DNA of 5,204 nucleotides from assembly GCA_017458545.1 (NCBI GenBank), contig JAFTBA010000225.1, positions 1 to 5,204 of the forward strand, read 5' to 3'. The stretch comes from Synergistaceae bacterium. Lineage in GTDB: Bacteria; Synergistota; Synergistia; Synergistales; Aminobacteriaceae. Under the pieces are notes generated by a model, which did no database searches, was not told the DNA's origin, and saw only the letters and a list, made by a program, of their open reading frames with translations. Below are positions 1 through 5,204 of this stretch, piece after piece (within the stretch, counting starts at the first letter, position 1; each line of letters opens with the position of its first letter). The position numbers and the translations under genes were made by a program.

Positions 1-1276
1 CTTTAGTCGGCTCATCGAGGATAATCATCTTCGGGTTAGCGGCGAGCTGTTTAGCTACGACGACCTTCTGCTGATTTCCTCCTGATAATGCGCCGGTTAG
101 AGTGTCAGTGTCAGGAGCTTTGATTGCGAGGAGGTCTTTCATTCCGTCAGAGAGCTGGCGTTCTTTCGACTTGCTGATGAAGATACCGTTCTGGCATTCT
201 TTGGCCATGACGGGCAGCGAGATGTTGTGATTGATTGACCACTGCAATAATAATCCGTCTTTCTGCCTGTCTTCGGGAAGGTAGCCGAGTCCTTTAGCCA
301 TCATCTGAGTCGGAGTATGGCTATGAATTTCCTCGCCTCTGAAAATAATTTTGCCTGAGTCGGGCTGATGAACTCCGAAAACTGACTCCATGACCTCAGT
401 GCGTCCTGCACCTACGAGTCCCGTTAAGCCCACGATTTCGCCTGCCTTAACGTTGATATTAACGTCCCTGAAAAATCCCGTTCGGCTCAAATTCTCAAGC
501 CTCAGTAATTCCTCACCTGTTTCAGTTTCTTTCTTTGGGTATAACTGGTTGATGTCTCTTCCGACCATCTGATGAATCAGGAATGACTGTTCAACTTCGT
601 GAAGATTCCAAGTTCCTATATACTGAGCGTCCCTGAAAACCGTTACTCTTTCGGCGAGTCCGTAAATGTCCTCGAAACGGTGTGAGATGAGAATGATACC
701 TGTACCGTTATCCCTGAGCCTCAATGCAATCTTGTAGAGTGCTTCGGCCTCACGCTGTGATAACGCTGCTGTAGGTTCGTCCATGATGAGAATCTTAGCG
801 TTCATTGAGAGGGCTTTAGCGATTTCGACTAACTGCTGTTGAGCAACTGAGAGTGAACCTACTGAAACTGTAGGGCTGAAATCAGCGTCAACAGCTTCAA
901 GTAATTTTTTAGCTTCACGGTTCATTTTGCCCCAGTCGATGAACGGCCCTATCTTATACTCATGACCTGCGAAAATGTTTTCGGCAACGCTCAGATCGGG
1001 GTAACTTGCTGCGTGCTGATAGATAGCTGCGATACCGCGTTCCTGAGCGATTATAGGGTCGGACATTACGACGCGCTCGCCGTTGAGAATAATCTCGCCT
1101 CCGTCAGGCTGATGAGCACCAGTTATGACTTTGATGAAGGTTGATTTGCCTGCACCGTTTTCACCAGCAAGGGCGTGAATCTCTCCTGCTTTGAGGTTGA
1201 AATGAACGTTATCAAGTGCCTTAACACCGGGAAATATTTTAGTGATACCGTTCAATTCGAGTATGTATTCCGACAA
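1..1276 (-). CDS. Sugar ABC importer ATP-binding protein, CUT2/RbsA family, probably for rhamnose (3' end cut by window)
   Basis: This is the cytoplasmic ATPase subunit of a CUT2 monosaccharide importer (RbsA/AraG/XylG/MglA family, two fused nucleotide-binding domains). I translated 425 codons. Domain 1 has Walker A GENGAGKST (38-46), Q-loop Gln87, a degenerate signature LSVAQQQ (142-148), Walker B ILIMDEP (162-168) and the switch His199. Domain 2 has an atypical Walker A, GLVGAGRTE (286-294, Arg in place of Lys), signature LSGGNQQ (397-403) and Walker B MIILDEP (417-423). This asymmetry is usual for the family, as is the YLPEDR segment (332-337). Family members are about 500 residues, so roughly 75 C-terminal residues lie outside. 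The start is TTG at 1276-1274: an in-frame TGA lies at 1282-1280 and an AGGAGG is 10 nt upstream. It follows fucO after a 57-nt gap containing a hairpin. Rhamnose specificity is inferred only from the neighbours; another sugar is possible. Permease and binding-protein genes are not in the window. Confidence 0.93.
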   Translation of the reverse strand, partial: MSEYILELNGITKIFPGVKALDNVHFNLKAGEIHALAGENGAGKSTFIKVITGAHQPDGGEIILNGERVVMSDPIIAQERGIAAIYQHAASYPDLSVAENIFAGHEYKIGPFIDWGKMNREAKKLLEAVDADFSPTVSVGSLSVAQQQLVEIAKALSMNAKILIMDEPTAALSQREAEALYKIALRLRDNGTGIILISHRFEDIYGLAERVTVFRDAQYIGTWNLHEVEQSFLIHQMVGRDINQLYPKKETETGEELLRLENLSRTGFFRDVNINVKAGEIVGLTGLVGAGRTEVMESVFGVHQPDSGKIIFRGEEIHSHTPTQMMAKGLGYLPEDRQKDGLLLQWSINHNISLPVMAKECQNGIFISKSKERQLSDGMKDLLAIKAPDTDTLTGALSGGNQQKVVVAKQLAANPKMIILDEPTK

Positions 1277-1286
1277 AACTCAAGTG

Positions 1287-1292
1287 CCTCCT
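1287..1292 (-). promoter_or_regulatory. Shine-Dalgarno AGGAGG of the ABC ATPase gene; fixes a TTG start
   Basis: On the minus strand AGGAGG is followed by a 10-nt spacer and TTG (1276-1274). The in-frame TGA at 1282-1280 rules out any earlier start, and no ATG occurs nearby in this frame, so TTG is the best-supported initiation codon. The protein then begins Met-Ser-Glu-Tyr-Ile-Leu, a normal distance before the first conserved beta strand of the ATPase domain. Confidence 0.8.
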
Positions 1293-1299
1293 TTCAGAG

Positions 1300-1328
1300 C
1301 AATAACCCCCTTGTTGAAGGGGGCATTG
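1300..1328 (-). other. Intercistronic hairpin between fucO and the ABC ATPase gene
   Basis: A perfect 7-bp stem (1306-1312 with 1317-1323, five of the pairs G-C) closes a 4-nt loop. It can be extended by a CAAT/ATTG pairing (1300-1303 with 1325-1328) across a small internal loop. On the transcribed strand it is followed by TTATTGCTCT, which is not a proper U-tract, so a strong intrinsic terminator is unlikely. It could be a leaky terminator, a 3'-end stabiliser for the catabolic mRNA, or a modulator of the Shine-Dalgarno that starts 8 nt downstream. The structure is seen directly; the role is inferred. Confidence 0.7.
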
Positions 1329-1333
1329 TTGTT

Positions 1334-2482
1334 TTACATCATTGAACGGTAGAGGGCTTTAATTTCCTCAACATTCGTATCTCTGGGGTTGCCGGGGCAG
1401 CACGCGTCAGCAAATGCCGAATCGCTGAGGAACTGTACATCTTCTTCTTTGAGAATGCCTTTGAGGTCAGCAGGTATCCCAACGTCAGCAGAAAGTTTCT
1501 TCACTGCGTCAATAGTAGCCTTGCACGCTTCTTCATCGGTCATGTCTCCTATACCTTCAACGCCCATAGCTTTGCCGACAGCCCTGTAGCGTAAACCTGC
1601 TGCAGGAGCGTTGTATTCGAGGCCGTAAGGCAGAATGATTGCACATGCTACGCCGTGAGGAGTGTCGTAAAGTGCGCTTAATCCGTGAGCCATGCTGTGA
1701 ACGATTCCGAGTCCTACGTTCGAGAAGCCCATACCTGCAATGTACTGACCGAGTGCCATACCCTCACGGCCTTCGGGAGTTCCTTCGACTGCTCCGCGTA
1801 AACTGTGGCTGATGAGTTCGATTGCTTTGAGGTGGAACATGTCGGAGATCTCGCAGTGTCCTTTAGTGATGTAGACTTCTATTGCGAGAGTGAGTGCGTC
1901 CATTCCTGTTGAAGCGGTGAGTCCTTTGGGCATTGAGGACATCATATCGGGGTCAACAACAGCTATCTCAGGAATGTCATTAGTGTCAACGCAGACGAAT
2001 TTGCGTTTCTTCTCAACGTCAGTGATAACGTAATTGATAGTAACTTCAGCGGCTGTACCTGCTGTTGTGGGTACTGCGATCGTGAAAACTGCGTGAGCTT
2101 TCGTAGGAGCGACTCCCTCAAGCGAACGGACATCAGCGAACTCGGGGTTGTTGATGATGATTCCGACAGCCTTAGCCGTGTCCATTGCAGAGCCTCCGCC
2201 GATAGCAACGATTGAGTCGGCGTTAGCTTTTTTGAAAGCAGCTACACCGTTCTGAACGTTCTCGATTGTGGGATTGGGTTTGATGTCGCTGTAGACTTCG
2301 TAAGCGATTCCTGCTTTGTCGAGGAGGTCAGTAACTTTCTTGCTGACCCCGAACTTAACGAGGCTTGCGTCAGTGCAGACAAAAACTTTTTTCTTTCCGC
2401 GGGCTTTGAGGTCATTGGGAATGTTCTCAATCGCTCCTTTTCCGTGATATGAAATGTTGTTGAGTACTATACGGCTTGCCAT
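1334..2482 (-). CDS. fucO: Lactaldehyde reductase (propanediol oxidoreductase), group III iron-type alcohol dehydrogenase
   Basis: FucO reduces L-lactaldehyde, released by the rhamnulose-1-phosphate aldolase, to (S)-1,2-propanediol with NADH, regenerating NAD+ during anaerobic sugar use; it is cytosolic. The 382-residue product matches the length of E. coli FucO (about 382) and shares long conserved runs, including NNPEFADVRSLEG (111-123), PTTAGTAAEVTINYVITD (138-155) and ALGQYIAGMGFSNVGLG (243-259). The dinucleotide-binding GGGS is at 95-98. The iron site in FucO uses Asp196, His200, His263 and His277; here the equivalents are Asp195, Leu199, His262 and His276, so one ligand position is replaced (codon CTC, where a His would be CAC). 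The start ATG gives the expected N-terminus and follows AGGAGG at 2501-2496 with a rather long 13-nt spacer. It lies downstream of rhaD. The family is certain; whether the enzyme is active, or uses its metal differently, is open. Confidence 0.94.
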   Translation of the reverse strand: MASRIVLNNISYHGKGAIENIPNDLKARGKKKVFVCTDASLVKFGVSKKVTDLLDKAGIAYEVYSDIKPNPTIENVQNGVAAFKKANADSIVAIGGGSAMDTAKAVGIIINNPEFADVRSLEGVAPTKAHAVFTIAVPTTAGTAAEVTINYVITDVEKKRKFVCVDTNDIPEIAVVDPDMMSSMPKGLTASTGMDALTLAIEVYITKGHCEISDMFHLKAIELISHSLRGAVEGTPEGREGMALGQYIAGMGFSNVGLGIVHSMAHGLSALYDTPHGVACAIILPYGLEYNAPAAGLRYRAVGKAMGVEGIGDMTDEEACKATIDAVKKLSADVGIPADLKGILKEEDVQFLSDSAFADACCPGNPRDTNVEEIKALYRSMM

Positions 2483-2573
2483 AATAAAAATGACTCCTCC
2501 TTAAAATTTTTGGTGTTTTTAGTGTTTAACGGCCAAAGGTCTTTTCTGACCCCTGACCCCTAATCCCTATACC
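2483..2573. other. rhaD-fucO intergenic gap
   Basis: This 91-nt gap holds the G-rich heptamer array next to rhaD, then an A/T-rich stretch with AAAATTTT and the fucO Shine-Dalgarno. I looked for a -35/-10 promoter pair and an intrinsic terminator on the minus strand and found neither convincingly. A CTTTGG/CCAAAA pairing exists, but only with a long unstructured loop. Confidence 0.6.
2494..2502 (-). promoter_or_regulatory. Shine-Dalgarno of fucO
   Basis: The minus strand reads AAGGAGGAG, an extended anti-SD match, 11 nt before the ATG at 2482-2480 (13 nt when measured from the AGGAGG core). An independent strong site fits fucO being separated from rhaD by 91 nt and hence not being translationally coupled to it. 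Confidence 0.7.
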
Positions 2574-2577
2574 CTAA
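2543..2577 (-). repeat. Degenerate heptamer tandem array (TTAGGGG-like) with G-quadruplex pattern
   Basis: On the coding strand, consecutive 7-nt units read TTAGGGT (2577-2571), ATAGGGA (2570-2564), TTAGGGG (2563-2557) and TCAGGGG (2556-2550), with a decayed fifth unit TCAGAAA (2549-2543). The four G-runs of 3, 3, 4 and 4 are separated by loops of 4, 4 and 3 nt, which satisfies the standard G3+N1-7 quadruplex pattern over 2574-2550. The first G-run begins at the last base of the rhaD TAG stop codon. The array would be present both in the non-template DNA strand and in the operon mRNA. Folding and function are inferred, not shown. Confidence 0.75.
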
Positions 2578-3386
2578 CTCAAATATCCTTCTCTTGCTTT
2601 GACGTTAAATCTGCCTTCGAGAAGGTGCATTTGCTCATCAGTAATAGTGTTGACTAACGGAAGGTGAGCAATCTTCATGTAAATCTCAGCAGCTTTCTCG
2701 GCAGTCTCAATCAATCCGAATGCCTCGTCCAAATCAACCCCTGCTCCATACAACCCGTGCTGCGCCCAGACAACGAGCCTTGCGGTCTTCATTTTTTCGG
2801 CAGTAGCTTCGCCTATTTCGTTAGTTCCGCAGAGCATCCAGGGAAGTACGTTTACTCCGTCAGGGAAGACCACTATGCACTCTGTGCACATCTGCCAGAG
2901 AGTCCGGGTAAATGCTTTCTCATCGAGTGAGTGTACATAAGTCATTGCGAGCAGGTTAGTGGGGTGGCAGTGCATGACGACTCTGTTAGAGGGGTTGACG
3001 GTTAAACGTGTTGCATGGCTCATCATGTGAGCAGGAAATTCGCTGGTGAATTTACCGCCGTCAGTGAACCCCCATAATAATTGCGCGTTCTCTCCTCCGT
3101 CAACAATTTTAACCAGTCCGAGATTAACATCAGGTGCATACTGAACGTTCTTGAAGTATTTTCCCGTTCCCGTAACAAGAAAATATTTGCCCTCAAGCGA
3201 CGGTGCTTTGAACCCTGTCGGTATTGTCCTCAATACGCGCTTAACATCTCCGTATTCAGCGACTTCGGACTCTTCGAGCATTAATGAAATGTTGCCTCCG
3301 TTGCGTTCGTCCCAGCCGTGATTGTACATGTTTGTGCATGTGCGTATCATTTCGACGAGGAACGGTGCTGTCAAAATATCTTTCAT
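2574..3386 (-). CDS. rhaD: Rhamnulose-1-phosphate aldolase (class II, zinc)
   Basis: RhaD cleaves L-rhamnulose 1-phosphate to dihydroxyacetone phosphate and L-lactaldehyde in the cytosol, the last step before fucO. With the chosen start the product is 270 residues (E. coli RhaD is 274) and aligns closely: GWDERNGGN (24-32), FLVTGTGKYFKNVQ (69-82), SEFPAH (115-120), VMHCHPTNL (137-145), CTECIVVFPDG (167-177) and the HG of WAQHG (207-211). The zinc ligands His141, His143 and His212 of the E. coli enzyme correspond to His139, His141 and His210 here, and the catalytic-region Glu117 and Glu171 to Glu116 and Glu169, so the active site is complete. The ATG at 3386 was preferred over an upstream in-frame ATG at 3437, which would add 17 residues absent from the family and overlap rhaA by 41 nt. 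A GAGG about 14 nt upstream, inside the rhaA end, is a modest ribosome-binding site; 10 nt separate the rhaA stop from this start, suggesting coupling. Confidence 0.96.
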   Translation of the reverse strand: MKDILTAPFLVEMIRTCTNMYNHGWDERNGGNISLMLEESEVAEYGDVKRVLRTIPTGFKAPSLEGKYFLVTGTGKYFKNVQYAPDVNLGLVKIVDGGENAQLLWGFTDGGKFTSEFPAHMMSHATRLTVNPSNRVVMHCHPTNLLAMTYVHSLDEKAFTRTLWQMCTECIVVFPDGVNVLPWMLCGTNEIGEATAEKMKTARLVVWAQHGLYGAGVDLDEAFGLIETAEKAAEIYMKIAHLPLVNTITDEQMHLLEGRFNVKAREGYLS

Positions 3387-3396
3387 GTTTATCTCA

Positions 3397-4653
3397 TTAG
3401 CCTCTCTTGCTGAGAACTTCGCTCTCGTACTTCTCAACTTTGCCGAACCATTCGCGGTCTAAAGGTTTACCGCATACACCGCAGTATTCATCCCAGACAT
3501 CACCGAACGGCATAGTCTTTAACTCCTCCTGAGCAACAAGAAGTTTGCTGAACTGTCCTTTATCCTGCATGGCTTTGAGTTCATCATTGGGCTGTAAAAG
3601 TGCAAACAACAATGCTTTCTGAGCGTTCCTGTAACCCGTAGCCCAAGCAGCTATTCTGTTGATTGAAGCGTCAAAGTAATCGAGTGCTATGTGAACACGT
3701 CCGTCAAGCCCTCCGCACCTGACTATTTCGCGTGCAATCTCCTTCATCTCATCGTCAAACAGTACAACATGATCCGAATCCCATCTTACAGGGCGCGTAA
3801 CATGCAGAGCAATCTCAGGGAAGAACGCCAGCAGTGCAGGTATCTTATCGCTGACTACTTCAGTGGGGTGGTAATGGCCGTTGTCCATCAGGGGAATGCA
3901 CTTGCCCATGTTGAGGGCTGCGTAACTCAGTGCAAATTCTGCGCTGCCTACTGTGTAAGCCTCAACGCCTATTCCGAAAACTTTGCTCTCAACGCAGGGT
4001 TTAACCTTGTTGAAATCGTAAGGCTCACTCAATATTGCGTCTATAGATTCGCGGTATCTTTTTCTCGGTCCTATCCTGTCGGCAGGAATATCCTTGAAGC
4101 CGTCGCCTGTCCAAATATTCATTACGCATGTCTGTCCTAATTCTTCGGCTAGGTAAGTACTGATTCTGATACATGCTTTGCCGTGTTCAATCCAGAATTT
4201 GCGTGTGTCATCGTTTGGTGATGAGAGGGTTAAAGGGTCGCACTTTGGGTGAGAGAAGAATGTGGGGTTGAAATCGCAGCCTAATCCCCTGTCCTTGCAG
4301 AACTTTGCCCATTTAGCGAAATGCTTGGGTTCGAGCTTGTCCCTGTCGGCCCATTCTGTTCCGTCAAAAATAGCATAGCTCGCGTGAAGATTCATCTTCG
4401 GTGTTCCGGGAATGAGGCTCATAACCTCATCAAGGTCTGCCATCAGCTCATCGGGAGTTCTGGCCCTGCCGGGATAATTCCCTGTTGTCTGAATGCCTCC
4501 CGTCAAAGGCTTGCTTGGGTCAGTGTCGAAACCCCTCACATCATCTCCCTGCCAGCAGTGTAACGAAACAGGTACGTCCTTCAGCTTTTTGATTGCAGCG
4601 TCAGTATCAACGCCCAATGCAGAATATTTTTTCTTTGCGTCAGTGTAACTCAT
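3397..4653 (-). CDS. rhaA: L-rhamnose isomerase
   Basis: RhaA interconverts L-rhamnose and L-rhamnulose, the first intracellular step, using a Mn2+-dependent TIM-barrel active site. The 418-residue product is full length (E. coli RhaA is 419). Recognisable family segments are VSLHCWQGDDVRGF (29-42), NLHASYAIFDG (88-98), the start of barrel strand CDFNPTFFSHP (126-136), FGIGVEAYTVGS (226-237), DNGHYHPTEVVSDKI (257-271), HVTRPVRWDSDHVV (284-297) and ALDYFDASINRIAAW (323-337). The residues equivalent to the E. coli metal ligands appear to be His260, Asp292 and Asp294, all present. The C-terminus SKRG resembles the family ending. The start ATG lies 2 nt after the rhaB stop, and its Shine-Dalgarno GGAGG (4671-4667, 13-nt spacer) is inside the rhaB coding sequence, so translation is probably coupled to rhaB. 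A CGVC pair of cysteines (391-394) sits near the C-terminus; I attach no function to it. Confidence 0.97.
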   Translation of the reverse strand: MSYTDAKKKYSALGVDTDAAIKKLKDVPVSLHCWQGDDVRGFDTDPSKPLTGGIQTTGNYPGRARTPDELMADLDEVMSLIPGTPKMNLHASYAIFDGTEWADRDKLEPKHFAKWAKFCKDRGLGCDFNPTFFSHPKCDPLTLSSPNDDTRKFWIEHGKACIRISTYLAEELGQTCVMNIWTGDGFKDIPADRIGPRKRYRESIDAILSEPYDFNKVKPCVESKVFGIGVEAYTVGSAEFALSYAALNMGKCIPLMDNGHYHPTEVVSDKIPALLAFFPEIALHVTRPVRWDSDHVVLFDDEMKEIAREIVRCGGLDGRVHIALDYFDASINRIAAWATGYRNAQKALLFALLQPNDELKAMQDKGQFSKLLVAQEELKTMPFGDVWDEYCGVCGKPLDREWFGKVEKYESEVLSKRG

Positions 4654-4655
4654 AG

Positions 4656-5204
4656 TTAGTTTACCGCCTCCATTTGTATTTTGAGATTGCCCAACGCTGT
4701 TGCTTCGATAGGAAGGGCAATAACTTTCTTTCCCGTAGCTTCCTCAGTAAGTCTGTTGAGGTAAGCGTTCTTAGCTCCTCCGCCTACTATGTAAATGCTG
4801 CTGTACCTTCTTCCGGTAACGTCCTGTATCTCGTCAACAGCATGTTTATACGTCATTGCCAGTGAACGGTATGCACACCTGAAATAACCTGCTGTTGTTG
4901 AAGGCGAATGCCTGAGATTTTCATCGAATGCGCGTTTCATGCTTTCAGGTGCTAAGAACGCATTATCGTTAGCATCAACAAGACCGTCAAAATTATCTGC
5001 TTCAGCCTCAGCTACAATTTCACTGAAATCTTTACCAGGGCATAATTCATCACGTAACCTGTTGACCAGCCACATACCCATTATGTTCCTGAGATAACGT
5101 ATGTAATGAACACCGCCCTCATTCGTGAAGTTTGAGGCCATGCTGTTGATAGTGGTTACCGGGTGATTGAGTTTAACGCCGAGAAGACTCCAAGTTCCTG
5201 AAGA
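4656..5204 (-). CDS. rhaB: Rhamnulokinase, C-terminal part (5' end cut by window)
   Basis: RhaB phosphorylates L-rhamnulose at O-1 with ATP (FGGY/ASKHA kinase fold), supplying the RhaD substrate. The reading frame is open to the window edge, so the N-terminal half is outside; the internal Met at 5141 is not the start, because the 21 codons before it encode family sequence beginning SSGTWSLLG. In the 182 visible residues, SSGTWSLLG is at 1-9 and TNEGGV at 27-32, followed by the RNIMGMWL helix, and the adenine-side motif VGGGAKNAYLNRL at 140-152, then EATALGN at 167-173. The protein then stops only nine residues after ALGN, whereas E. coli RhaB and relatives continue for some 50-70 residues. 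The ending sits 2 nt before rhaA. The visible fragment is otherwise intact. Identity is secure; the effect of the short C-terminus on activity is unknown. Confidence 0.93.
   Translation of the reverse strand, partial: SSGTWSLLGVKLNHPVTTINSMASNFTNEGGVHYIRYLRNIMGMWLVNRLRDELCPGKDFSEIVAEAEADNFDGLVDANDNAFLAPESMKRAFDENLRHSPSTTAGYFRCAYRSLAMTYKHAVDEIQDVTGRRYSSIYIVGGGAKNAYLNRLTEEATGKKVIALPIEATALGNLKIQMEAVN

Noticed and set aside
286..294. Arg for Lys in the second Walker A of the ABC ATPase as a defect (protein residues 286-294)
   Set aside because: A degenerate second nucleotide-binding site is normal in the RbsA/AraG/XylG family, so this is not an anomaly.
1300..1328. Strong intrinsic terminator after fucO
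   Set aside because: The stem is good, but the transcribed strand continues TTATTGCTCT without a run of U; a same-strand gene with a strong ribosome-binding site follows within 30 nt.
1963..2430. Two minus-strand frames inside fucO (1963-2208 and 2242-2430)
   Set aside because: They are alternative frames of the fucO coding sequence, with low-complexity Ser/Thr/Leu/Arg-rich translations and no motif.
2543..2577. CRISPR array or true telomere
   Set aside because: The 7-nt units are directly adjacent with no spacers, which excludes CRISPR, and the array sits inside an operon rather than at a replicon end.
1334..3386. Bacterial microcompartment for fucose/rhamnose breakdown
   Set aside because: No shell protein, CoA-acylating aldehyde dehydrogenase or glycyl-radical enzyme is present, and RhaD has no added terminal encapsulation-like helix; the gene set fits the classical soluble pathway.
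3387..3437. Upstream in-frame ATG that would extend rhaD by 17 residues
   Set aside because: The extra residues are antisense-free readthrough of the rhaA end in another frame, have no counterpart in RhaD homologues, and would overlap rhaA by 41 nt; the ATG at 3386 gives the family's normal N-terminus and length.
3691..4140. 149-codon plus-strand open frame
   Set aside because: It lies entirely antisense to rhaA, whose identity is certain, and its translation has no recognisable domain; it is a shadow frame. The other plus-strand frames at 390, 962, 1389, 2664, 3081, 4321 and 4674 are rejected for the same reason.
5139..5141. Met codon as the start of a short rhamnulokinase
   Set aside because: The frame stays open to the window edge and the preceding 21 codons encode the conserved SSGTWSLLG kinase segment, so this Met is internal.

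Overview
The window is a contiguous piece of an L-rhamnose utilisation operon. All recognisable genes lie on the minus strand, so transcription runs from the high-coordinate end to the low-coordinate end. In that order they are rhaB (rhamnulokinase, 5' end outside the window), rhaA (L-rhamnose isomerase), rhaD (rhamnulose-1-phosphate aldolase), a fucO-type lactaldehyde reductase, and the ATP-binding subunit of a CUT2/RbsA-type sugar ABC importer (3' end outside the window). Together they would import a sugar (rhamnose by context), isomerise it to L-rhamnulose, phosphorylate it, cleave it to dihydroxyacetone phosphate plus L-lactaldehyde, and reduce the lactaldehyde to (S)-1,2-propanediol.

Layout: rhaB and rhaA are 2 nt apart and rhaA and rhaD 10 nt apart, so these three are probably translationally coupled. 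A 91-nt gap separates rhaD from fucO; it carries a telomere-like heptamer array that fits the G-quadruplex pattern on the coding strand and begins inside the rhaD stop codon. A 57-nt gap separates fucO from the transporter gene; it carries a perfect 7-bp G/C-rich hairpin just upstream of a strong Shine-Dalgarno and a TTG start. No regulator, rhamnose mutarotase (rhaM), microcompartment gene, RNA gene, mobile element or CRISPR array is visible.

Organism: the use of lactaldehyde reductase to make propanediol points to fermentative, anaerobic growth. Near-consensus AGGAGG ribosome-binding sites precede fucO and the transporter gene, a TTG start is used, and GC content looks mid-range (by eye, not computed). 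This suggests an anaerobic, possibly gut-associated bacterium of the Bacillota or Synergistota kind, but the assignment is weak.

The pathway is well known; I see no new system. The points worth checking are sequence-level oddities: fucO has Leu in place of one of the four conserved iron-ligand positions, rhaB ends about 50-70 residues early for its family, and the two intergenic gaps carry structured elements that could tune expression within the operon.
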